Source: Candidatus Izemoplasma sp. (GTDB taxonomy: Bacteria > Bacillota_I > Bacilli_A > Izemoplasmatales > Izemoplasmataceae). From it: a DNA stretch of 12,130 bases. The DNA lies in the NCBI GenBank assembly GCA_007117555.1, contig SKGI01000068.1, positions 1 to 12,130 of the forward strand, given 5' to 3'. Numbering within the stretch: position 1 is the stretch's first letter; every line of letters begins with the position of its first letter. The notes under the pieces are model-generated. The model was not told the DNA's origin and searched no databases. It saw nothing but the letters and a program-made list of their open reading frames with translations. The position numbers and the translations under genes were made by a program. Positions 1 through 6,666 of the stretch are shown here, piece after piece.

Positions 1-1134
1 AAACGTCAATACAATGATTTTGAAGACCCATTATTAACCATTCACACCAATGTCGAAGGGTTGTTAACATATACAGCCTTGTTATTTATTCCCCAAAAAC
101 CTGCCCATGATTTTTACACAGACAAATTTGAGAAAGGCTTGCAACTTTATTCAAAAGGCGTCTTCATTGAAGACCGCAATAAAGCACTGATACCTGATTT
201 TTTCCGGTTTGTTCGCGGTTTAGTGGACTCTGCGGATTTAACGTTGAACATTTCTAGAGAAATGCTCCAACATGACCGCCAACTTAAAAAGATTGCCAGC
301 CATCTACAAAAGAAAATTAAAAGTGAACTCGAAAAATTGCTCAAAAACGACCGTGAACGTTATGTGAAGTTTTTTGAAACGTATGGGGTCAATCTTAAGT
401 ATGGCATATACAGTGACTTCGGCGCCCATAAGGATTTGCTACAAGACTTGATTCTTTTTAAAACCTCTAAAAGCGATACGTATATTACACTCGCAGAGTA
501 TCTTGAACGAAAAACTGATGCACAAAAGAGCATTTATTACGCAACGGGCCGTTCAAAAGCACAAATTATGAGCTTGCCACAAATGGATGCATTAAAAGAA
601 AAAGATTATGAAGTGCTACTGTTTACTGATGATGTCGATGAATTTATGACACAAGTGATGCCTAACTATCAAGAAGTGCCTTTTAAATCCATTCAAGCAG
701 GGGCCTCTGATCTTTTAGATGATGAGAAAAAGTCAGCCATCGAAGCCCGTGAAGAAACACACAAAGATCTATTAGAACAATTGAAAACAGCTCTTAAAGA
801 TTCAGTGCAAGATGTCCGACTGTCAGGACGTCTTAAAGAGAGCCCTGTTTGTTTAGTAAGTGGTGAAGGCTTGTCACTTGAAATGGAACGTGTACTCAAA
901 CAAATGCCTGATGCACCTGAAACACTTAAAGCCGAACGCATCTTAGAGATCAATCCCGATCATCCGCTCTTTCAAGCATTGACTTCTGTTTATGATGAGC
1001 AGTCAGACCGACTCGAAGATTATGCGAAACTTTTATATCATCAAGCGCTGTTGATTGAGGGCATGGCCCCAGAAGATCCAGTCGCCTTTGCTGAACTGAT
1101 GGCGAAACTGATGGTAGAAGCCGCAAATAAATAG
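1..1134 (+). CDS. htpG: Molecular chaperone HtpG (Hsp90 family), 3' part; 5' end outside the window
   Basis: The first base of the window is already in frame, and 377 codons run to a TAG stop. HtpG is a cytosolic ATP-dependent dimeric chaperone. What is visible is the end of the middle-domain start (NVEGLLTYTALLFIP, matching the family's NVEG...ALLFIP), then the middle-domain signature SREMLQ and the YGVNLKYGIYSDF segment. After these come the family's YITLAEYLER and LPQMDALKEKDYEVLLF segments, and finally the C-terminal dimerisation domain ending in a helical tail. The N-terminal GHKL ATPase domain is not in the window: full-length HtpG is about 600 to 630 residues, so roughly 240 residues lie to the left. 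The ORF can be opened at a TTG at position 61, but that is internal to the conserved middle domain and is not a start. A perfect hairpin terminator follows 8 bases after the stop, so htpG ends its transcription unit here. Confidence 0.96.
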   Translation, partial: KRQYNDFEDPLLTIHTNVEGLLTYTALLFIPQKPAHDFYTDKFEKGLQLYSKGVFIEDRNKALIPDFFRFVRGLVDSADLTLNISREMLQHDRQLKKIASHLQKKIKSELEKLLKNDRERYVKFFETYGVNLKYGIYSDFGAHKDLLQDLILFKTSKSDTYITLAEYLERKTDAQKSIYYATGRSKAQIMSLPQMDALKEKDYEVLLFTDDVDEFMTQVMPNYQEVPFKSIQAGASDLLDDEKKSAIEAREETHKDLLEQLKTALKDSVQDVRLSGRLKESPVCLVSGEGLSLEMERVLKQMPDAPETLKAERILEINPDHPLFQALTSVYDEQSDRLEDYAKLLYHQALLIEGMAPEDPVAFAELMAKLMVEAANK

Positions 1135-1142
1135 TGATTAAT

Positions 1143-1173
1143 AGGACATGCTTCACATCGCATGTCCTTTTAT
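1143..1173 (+). terminator. Rho-independent terminator after htpG
   Basis: A perfect 9-bp stem (AGGACATGC at 1143-1151 pairing with GCATGTCCT at 1160-1168) has an 8-base loop. The run TTTTATTT follows. It starts 8 bases after the htpG stop codon, and the next gene has its own promoter 50 bases on. Confidence 0.88.
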
Positions 1174-1222
1174 TTATGTTTCATTTATGCGTGTATGCAG
1201 GACAGTTTAAACACATGTTTCG

Positions 1223-1231
1223 TGCTATAAT
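1223..1231 (+). promoter_or_regulatory. Extended -10 promoter of the amidohydrolase gene
   Basis: TGCTATAAT at 1223-1231 is a perfect extended -10 element for a SigA-type factor. No good -35 is seen 16 to 18 bases upstream, which is usual where the TGn motif compensates. The predicted start of transcription near 1238 leaves a leader of about 24 bases before the TTG start codon at 1262. Confidence 0.75.
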
Positions 1232-1249
1232 GATGTTATCCAATATATT

Positions 1250-1255
1250 GAGGTG
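1250..1255 (+). promoter_or_regulatory. Ribosome binding site that decides the TTG start of the amidohydrolase
   Basis: GAGGTG lies 6 bases before TTG at 1262. The alternative GTG start at 1253 is part of this Shine-Dalgarno sequence and has no site of its own, so it is rejected. Confidence 0.7.
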
Positions 1256-1261
1256 ACAGCT

Positions 1262-2815
1262 TTGAAAACTGCCTACATCCATGCAAAACTGCCTCATCCG
1301 CATCAGGATGCGTTTATTGTTGAAAACGGAAAATTCACATTGTTTGGTAAAACCGCACATATTTTAAAACACGCTTATGATACGGTCGTTGATTTAGCGC
1401 ATCATCACGTCTTGCCTGGCTTTCACGACTCACACCTCCATCTTTTAGGCATCGGCATGATCCGGGGCATTTTTAGTGCTGCGCATTTTTCAAGTATCGA
1501 TGCACTGATAGAAGCTGCTAAAAACCATCCCGCAGATCCACTCATTGGTCGGGGCTACCATGAATCACAGTTTACGCCTGAACGTAGCTTGGTACGTGAT
1601 GACTTAGATCGAATTAGCACGGAAAAACCTGTGATTATTTACCGTGTCTGTGGTCATATGGCGACTGCTAATAAAGCGGCGCTGAACGCCGCAAAAAAAC
1701 TTGGGCATCCATTACCAGAAGATCATGAAAGCTTTGATTTAGAAACGGGTGTGTTTAAAGAAGAAGCGATTGAATGGTTGACACGGATTATCCCCCATCC
1801 TTCTAAAGCGCGGCTCACCGAGGAGCTTCTCGATGCACAGGCGTATTTGTTGTCGCTTGGCATCACCGCAGTTGGCAGCGATGATTTTGCCATTTACAAA
1901 ATGCCGTTTGAGCCCGTGACTGAAGCCATTGAAGCACTCGATGCATCCTCGCAATTAAAAATTAGACTGTATGAACAAGCCAACTTACCTGTCTTAGAAG
2001 ATTTAGAACGTTTTATTGCTAAAGGGTATCCGAATAAGCGGTTTAACCGTTACCGCATTGGACCATTGAAACTGCTTGCAGATGGCTCACTTGGAGCCCG
2101 CAGTGCATACATGAGTCAACCGTATCAAGACCGCGATACACGAGGCATTAGAGTATTTACACCGGAGCGACTCTCTACCCTTGTCACCACAGCCATGAAC
2201 GCAGGGATGGACTTTGCCATCCACGCAATCGGCGATCAAATGATTGAAGAGTTATGCGCTTTAGCAGAAACATTTTCTGAAGCAACGCGCCAACGTCATC
2301 GCCATTCTATCATCCATGCACAACTTGCCCGCCGTGACCAAATTGAACGTATGAAGCAGCTAAAGCTTGGTGCCCAAACGCAACCGATATTTATTAACTC
2401 GGATTTACCTGTTTTGCCGATGGCTTTAGGGGAGCGAATGCGTGATAGCTATCTATTTGGTTCGATGCTTCGTGCCGGAGTTTTAACAACGATTGGTACG
2501 GATGCCCCTGTTGAATCACCCAATCCATTTGAAAACCTTTATGTAGCGATCACCCGTCGTTCGATTCGCCACAAAGAGCTTGGGGTCTTTTTGCAAGAGG
2601 AAGCGATGACTTTTAAAGAAGCCTTACGCGCTTACACCCATTTACCCGCTTATTTTACGTATGATGAATCACGACTTGGCTTACTTAAAAAAGGGTATTA
2701 TGCTGATTTCATTGTTGTGGAAGGTCTTGTACCAGCGAATCCAGACAGTTTACTTAAATCGCGTGTTATGCAAACGTATATTGATGGCGAATGTGTCTTT
2801 AACCGCCAAGACTAA
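1262..2815 (+). CDS. Metal-dependent amidohydrolase, YtcJ-like (Amidohydro_3 family)
   Basis: The 517-residue product is a TIM-barrel metallohydrolase of the amidohydrolase superfamily, the usual length for the YtcJ group. Visible motifs in order are the HxH metal site in LPGFHDSHLH (H58, H60), the segment GVFKEEA near 164-170, and KLLADGSLGAR at 270-280. HAIGD (H321), IIHAQ (H352) and the catalytic aspartate in GTDAPVES (D414) follow, then the closing beta-sandwich strand GYYADFIVVEG. All expected metal ligands are present, so the enzyme should be active. It is probably cytosolic, with no signal peptide. Family members hydrolyse amide bonds of varied small substrates; the substrate cannot be read from the sequence. 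The start is taken as TTG at 1262 because GAGGTG at 1250-1255 is then a well-spaced ribosome binding site. The upstream GTG at 1253 lies inside that site. The gene has its own promoter and terminator and appears monocistronic. Confidence 0.92.
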   Translation: MKTAYIHAKLPHPHQDAFIVENGKFTLFGKTAHILKHAYDTVVDLAHHHVLPGFHDSHLHLLGIGMIRGIFSAAHFSSIDALIEAAKNHPADPLIGRGYHESQFTPERSLVRDDLDRISTEKPVIIYRVCGHMATANKAALNAAKKLGHPLPEDHESFDLETGVFKEEAIEWLTRIIPHPSKARLTEELLDAQAYLLSLGITAVGSDDFAIYKMPFEPVTEAIEALDASSQLKIRLYEQANLPVLEDLERFIAKGYPNKRFNRYRIGPLKLLADGSLGARSAYMSQPYQDRDTRGIRVFTPERLSTLVTTAMNAGMDFAIHAIGDQMIEELCALAETFSEATRQRHRHSIIHAQLARRDQIERMKQLKLGAQTQPIFINSDLPVLPMALGERMRDSYLFGSMLRAGVLTTIGTDAPVESPNPFENLYVAITRRSIRHKELGVFLQEEAMTFKEALRAYTHLPAYFTYDESRLGLLKKGYYADFIVVEGLVPANPDSLLKSRVMQTYIDGECVFNRQD

Positions 2816-2819
2816 CACC

Positions 2820-2850
2820 AAAAATCCTTCGTGAAGACGGGGGATTTTTT
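2820..2850 (+). terminator. Rho-independent terminator after the amidohydrolase gene
   Basis: AAAAATCC (2820-2827) pairs with GGATTTTT (2842-2849). The stem continues inward through two T-G wobbles and CGT/ACG to a GAAG loop at 2833-2836, giving about 13 pairs, and the T-run is at 2845-2850. It starts 5 bases after the stop codon. Confidence 0.85.
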
Positions 2851-2891
2851 AATAGATTACTGGCTGAAACACGCCTTGATAAAGAAACGCT

Positions 2892-2920
2892 TTCACTATT
2901 TTTATAGGGTGTGCTATAAT
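2892..2920 (+). promoter_or_regulatory. Promoter of the PhzF-family gene
   Basis: The extended -10 TGCTATAAT at 2912-2920 is preceded by a partial -35 TTCACT at 2892-2897 (17-base spacer, four of six matches to TTGACA). It lies 33 bases before the ATG at 2954 and downstream of the previous terminator, so it defines a separate transcript. Confidence 0.78.
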
Positions 2921-2953
2921 GAATACACAAAAAGAGGTGAAGGAGGCGACTGT

Positions 2954-3820
2954 ATGGCTGTAACTTTATATCGTGTTGCGGCGTTTCCTGTTGCAGGGAA
3001 TGGGGGGAACGAAGCCGGTGTTGTTTTAGATGCTGACACGTTGACAGACAATGAAATGCTTTCGATTGCTAGACGCGTCAACTATTCTGAAACAGCTTTT
3101 GTCATGGCGAGTGAACGGGCCGATTATCGGCTACGTTTTTTCACGCCGACCGTCGAGGTGCCTTTATGCGGTCATGCCACGATTGCCACCTTTAATTTGA
3201 TGCGAAATCTTGATTTGCTCAAGAATGAGCATATACGAATCGAAACAGGTGAAGGCATTCTAACCGTAAAGATTCAAGAAGAACAAGTCGAGTTACAGTT
3301 ATCACCACCACAATTTGGGCCTGTGCTCGATCCACAAGAAATGGCTACGGTACTTAATCTTGAACCAGATGATTTGCTCCCTTATCCGATTCAAACAATT
3401 TCAACGGGTATACCAGAAATATTTGTTGGTGTAAATAGCAGTCAGACACTCGCCAAACTCGCGCCTGATATCGAACGTTTAGAAGCGCTATGTGAAAAAC
3501 ATGAAGCCGTAGGCATTTATGTTTTTACCCTCGATACACGGACAGATAAGGCCGATGCGCTAGGTCGCAATTTTATTCCACTCGTTGGCATTTATGAAGA
3601 AAGTGCAACTGGAACGGCGAGCGGTGCTTTAGCGTGTTATCTTTATACGCATGATATAAAGCGTAAAACGCAGTTTCAATTCGAGCAAGGTTATGCGCTT
3701 TTTAAGCCATCAAGCATTCATGTGACCATGCAAATCGAAAAAGAAGAAATTATCGATCTTTATGTCGGTGGTCGCATGCGCTTTATCGATAAAATTGTTG
3801 GTTTTACCCCAGATAAGTAA
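2954..3820 (+). CDS. PhzF-family isomerase/epimerase-like protein
   Basis: The 288-residue product matches the PhzF family, which has a diaminopimelate-epimerase-like fold of two similar halves around one active site. Family landmarks are present: FPVAGNGGNEAGVVLD near the N-terminus, SETAFV with E46 (equivalent to the general acid/base E45 of PhzF), RFFTPTVEVPLCGHAT with H74, and the second-half motif at 215-222. That motif reads EESATGTA here instead of the commoner EDPATGSA, so the positions of PhzF D208 and S213 hold E216 and T221. I believe this variant occurs in other Bacillota homologues. The true substrate is unknown, and no phenazine genes are nearby. The start is ATG 2954 behind a strong GAAGGAGG (2939-2946). 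The frame stays open upstream to a GTG at 2831, but that codon sits in the preceding terminator and the promoter lies between, so the longer version is wrong. Confidence 0.9.
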   Translation: MAVTLYRVAAFPVAGNGGNEAGVVLDADTLTDNEMLSIARRVNYSETAFVMASERADYRLRFFTPTVEVPLCGHATIATFNLMRNLDLLKNEHIRIETGEGILTVKIQEEQVELQLSPPQFGPVLDPQEMATVLNLEPDDLLPYPIQTISTGIPEIFVGVNSSQTLAKLAPDIERLEALCEKHEAVGIYVFTLDTRTDKADALGRNFIPLVGIYEESATGTASGALACYLYTHDIKRKTQFQFEQGYALFKPSSIHVTMQIEKEEIIDLYVGGRMRFIDKIVGFTPDK

Positions 3821-3839
3821 GGCTTTTATTATGGACGTA

Positions 3840-3864
3840 AAACCAATCACCGTTTGATTGGTTT
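3840..3864 (+). terminator. Hairpin after the PhzF gene, possible weak terminator
   Basis: A perfect 10-bp inverted repeat (AAACCAATCA at 3840-3849, TGATTGGTTT at 3855-3864) has a 5-base loop and lies 20 bases after the stop codon. The position suits a terminator, but the stem is AT-rich and the only T-run is the three Ts closing the stem; GAAGGGG follows. It may act poorly as a terminator, protect the 3' end, or be a protein-binding palindrome ahead of the next promoter. Confidence 0.5.
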
Positions 3865-3906
3865 GAAGGGGAAACATTCAATTACAACCGCACAATAACT
3901 TTTACA

Positions 3907-3915
3907 TGTTACAAT
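3907..3915 (+). promoter_or_regulatory. Extended -10 promoter of the coiled-coil gene
   Basis: TGTTACAAT at 3907-3915 is a good extended -10 (TGn plus five of six matches to TATAAT). No convincing -35 is seen at 16 to 18 bases; a TTACAA at 3882 is too far away (22 bases). The ATG is only 20 bases downstream, so transcription should begin at or next to the Shine-Dalgarno AGGAGGG at 3922-3928. Confidence 0.65.
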
Positions 3916-3935
3916 GAGTCTAGGAGGGATAGCTG

Positions 3936-6635
3936 ATGAGTCAAGAAAATCGGATCAAGACATTGCTTGAAAAAGAATATTACAAAGTCGTAGAACAACA
4001 TGTGGGTGTCGAAGACATCACCACCGAGAAGTATGCGCTCTTTCAGCGCAATCTTGAGCGTGTTGATGCAGCTTTATTGAATCGTATTGAGGAAGCGAAC
4101 ACGCATTTATCGAATCAAAAACAATCGTATGCAAAAGATGTCTCAAACTTTAAAAAACAACATAACCAAGCACTCGAGAAAAGCCAAGAAAAGCGGCGTG
4201 AAATCGAGAGCCGTTTTGAGCATGACTTAGCGATTATCGATGAAACACTTGACACCAAACGTTCTGAAAACTTAAAAAAAGAGCAAAGAATCGAAGCCGA
4301 ATACATCAGCACACTTCGAACGATTGAAAAACAATATAAAGAACAGCGGCAAGCGCTTGAGAAACAATTAGAAGTCGCGCGTAAAACATTTGAGCAACAA
4401 TCCGAAACACTCGAACAAGAAACGGATATTAAGCGTGCTGCCCAACAAAACGCTCATGAAGAACGACTGTTACAACTTTCAAAAACCATCGACGATATCA
4501 AAGACAAAACAGAAAAAGAAATCGATGCTTTAAATACGCAAGTTAAAACATATGAAAAAGAGTTTGCCACAAGCATTCAAAAGGCTAAACAAGCCTATGA
4601 GACAGCGCTTGAACCGATAAAGAAAGACCGGGTTGAACAAAACAGTACGCATGCTGAAGAACTCGCAGCCATAGAAGATCATTACAATAATGAAATTACT
4701 AAAAAAACAAAATATATGGTTGAAAAGCAAAAAATAGGTGATGATGCGAGCGCAGATGCTTTCTCTAAAGAGATTAAACGGCTAAAAAAAGCTCATAAAG
4801 AAGATATCGATGCCAAAGAAGTTGCCCATGCGGAAGCCATTGCGGCCATCGATGCCCGTGAGACGAGTGTGACAAAGAGTCACCAAGAGACCTTGTTTAA
4901 TTTGAAAAAACAAGGGATTGAAAAAATCCATCAGCTTCAAAACAATATCTTACTTCAACGCACACAAGAAATCATCGATATTAACCACATCAACAGCCAA
5001 ACATTGCGTCAAGAAGCATTGTATAAGCACCAAAATACAACGCGTGATATCGATCATGATATCCAACACATTAATTTCGATCAAACACTTGAAGAAGCGA
5101 ATCTTTATGGTCAGTTTAGCCTCACCCTAACAAAACCGAAAGAAGCGTTGGAAAAAGAAGCACGTAAGCAGAAGTACAATGAAGAAAAAAATGATTTAAC
5201 AGAAGTTAGAAACACCGCACGACACCTGCATAAAAAAGACGCTGAACTGCGTCGCTTAAAGCATCAATTAGAGATTGAACAAAATCAAGTTGAACAACTA
5301 AAAGCAGATGCCAACCATCAGTTTAATTTAGATAACGCAGCTGTCGATGATGCCATCGAAAAAATACGTCTTGACCAAAGCCGTGAAACGCAACTATCAA
5401 GACACTATTATTTGCATGCGCGCAACTACACAGCGCTTAAACAAGAAACAGTTCAACTAAGAAAACCTTATACCACGATTGCCATTGAAACACACAAAGC
5501 AGTACAAATCAAAGATTACAAAGCGTTGATCAAGCAAGCAGAAGCGGACCACAAGCAAATGGTTCAGAAAATTATGGAAACATTTGAAAAAGAAATCGTC
5601 ATTTATGAGACCGCCTATGTTGCTTTAGAAAAAGAGCACCAACAAACAATCCAAGCACTTACAACACAACAAGCACTCGAGCGCAATTTAGATTTAGAGG
5701 AAATTGGCAAGCTCGACCCTAAAAAAGACAAAATGCTCATCCGCAAACATAAACGCAACCTTGCCTTAAAACAAGAAAATCACGATGAAGCTTTAGCCAT
5801 TAAAAAACGCGAACTTGAACAAAAACTTGCTGTTTATAAAAAGACAATTGAACAAGTTAAAGCTTTTAAAATGCATTCACTTGAAGAAGCGGATACACTG
5901 CTCATGCACATTAAAGATCAAATGCATGAAGCCATTGATCGCGCAGAAAAGGCGGCCCAACAAGCCCAACAGGATTTTGAGCGGTTACAGTACGAAATAC
6001 GTCATAGTGCTGAGTTATTTGAAACATTCCAACGCCAACGTTATGATGATACAACGCACACCGCTGCGACATATGAAAAAGCCCGCTTACAAAAAGAAGA
6101 AGCGTTACGAAATCAACATAAAAAACGTCTTCAAGAAACTTTACAAGCGATCAAAAACGCCTATACATCTTTTGAAAACACGAACAAAGCTAAACAAAAT
6201 GCCACACTTGAACTTTATAAAGAAGCGCTTCAGGACGTTCAAAAAACAAAAGAAGACAACTTGAAGACCATTATCGACCAAGCCAGTTATGAGCGTAAAA
6301 AACTTGAACTTTACATTGTCAAGCTCGAGAAAAAATATGATACAGAACTTCGCAATTTATCAGAAGCGAAAGAACAAGAAAAGCAAGACTGTTTCTTCCG
6401 TAAAGAACAAGCGGATCACGCACTGAATCAAGCGATTCAAACGTATGAACGTGAAGCGACAGCTTTTGCGAACGAGCGCATTGCCATTAAACAAGAAGAT
6501 CAAAATCGAATCAAGCAAAATGAACAGATGTTGGTTGGTAAAATCAAAACCAATGCCATTACCCTTTTAAATGAAGAAGACGTGCCTCATGTACGTGCGA
6601 TGCTTCAAGGCACACGCGATATTCAACTCAACTAA
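3936..6635 (+). CDS. Very long coiled-coil protein of unknown function (899 residues)
   Basis: I do not recognise a named family. The 899-residue product is almost entirely charged and polar helix, rich in Glu, Lys, Gln and Ala. It has no tryptophan, one cysteine (C819), seven glycines and only five prolines (227, 401, 511, 595, 884), leaving proline-free stretches of up to 288 residues. Hydrophobic residues recur at three- and four-residue spacing, as in coiled coils. There is no signal peptide, membrane segment, Walker A motif or SMC/Rad50-type head, so it is not an SMC ATPase. It should be cytosolic; a continuous helix of this length would span roughly 130 nm. A slightly more globular start (to about residue 40) and a short non-helical end (about 880-899) could be interaction ends. 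Start ATG 3936 follows AGGAGGG (3922-3928). The cardiolipin synthase gene begins 31 bp after its stop with no clear terminator between, so the two are probably co-transcribed. A structural, scaffold or cytoskeletal role is only an inference. Confidence 0.85.
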   Translation: MSQENRIKTLLEKEYYKVVEQHVGVEDITTEKYALFQRNLERVDAALLNRIEEANTHLSNQKQSYAKDVSNFKKQHNQALEKSQEKRREIESRFEHDLAIIDETLDTKRSENLKKEQRIEAEYISTLRTIEKQYKEQRQALEKQLEVARKTFEQQSETLEQETDIKRAAQQNAHEERLLQLSKTIDDIKDKTEKEIDALNTQVKTYEKEFATSIQKAKQAYETALEPIKKDRVEQNSTHAEELAAIEDHYNNEITKKTKYMVEKQKIGDDASADAFSKEIKRLKKAHKEDIDAKEVAHAEAIAAIDARETSVTKSHQETLFNLKKQGIEKIHQLQNNILLQRTQEIIDINHINSQTLRQEALYKHQNTTRDIDHDIQHINFDQTLEEANLYGQFSLTLTKPKEALEKEARKQKYNEEKNDLTEVRNTARHLHKKDAELRRLKHQLEIEQNQVEQLKADANHQFNLDNAAVDDAIEKIRLDQSRETQLSRHYYLHARNYTALKQETVQLRKPYTTIAIETHKAVQIKDYKALIKQAEADHKQMVQKIMETFEKEIVIYETAYVALEKEHQQTIQALTTQQALERNLDLEEIGKLDPKKDKMLIRKHKRNLALKQENHDEALAIKKRELEQKLAVYKKTIEQVKAFKMHSLEEADTLLMHIKDQMHEAIDRAEKAAQQAQQDFERLQYEIRHSAELFETFQRQRYDDTTHTAATYEKARLQKEEALRNQHKKRLQETLQAIKNAYTSFENTNKAKQNATLELYKEALQDVQKTKEDNLKTIIDQASYERKKLELYIVKLEKKYDTELRNLSEAKEQEKQDCFFRKEQADHALNQAIQTYEREATAFANERIAIKQEDQNRIKQNEQMLVGKIKTNAITLLNEEDVPHVRAMLQGTRDIQLN

Positions 6636-6649
6636 AATTTTTTGTTGAG
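6627..6649 (+). repeat. Inverted repeat between the coiled-coil and cardiolipin synthase genes
   Basis: CTCAAC (6627-6632) pairs with GTTGAG (6644-6649). The 11-base interior is T/A rich and can add about three A-T pairs. It overlaps the TAA stop at 6633-6635. The T-run is inside the loop rather than after the stem, so it is not a standard terminator. It may be incidental, or may affect coupling to the next ribosome binding site (GGAG at 6657-6660). Confidence 0.3.
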
Positions 6650-6666
6650 GGTTCACGGAGAGTCTC

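Noticed and set aside
2831..2953. N-terminal extension of 41 codons on the PhzF gene
   Set aside because: The GTG start lies in the preceding terminator hairpin, the frame contains the promoter, and a strong ribosome binding site precedes ATG 2954, where the family's normal N-terminus begins.
3882..3887. TTACAA as -35 box of the coiled-coil promoter
   Set aside because: The spacer to TACAAT at 3910 would be 22 bases, too long for a SigA-type promoter.
5815..6264. Lysine-rich 149-residue frame inside the coiled-coil gene
   Set aside because: It is a shifted reading of an A-rich coding sequence with no ribosome binding site or plausible fold; the 899-codon frame explains the region.
3936..6635. 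SMC, Rad50/SbcC or MukB-type ATPase
   Set aside because: The coiled coil has no Walker A, signature or Walker B motif at either end, so resemblance would be by composition only.
6604..6638. Promoter for cls using TAAAAT at 6633
   Set aside because: No -35 element at proper spacing and no TGn extension; the only TT-rich candidate is 23 bases away.
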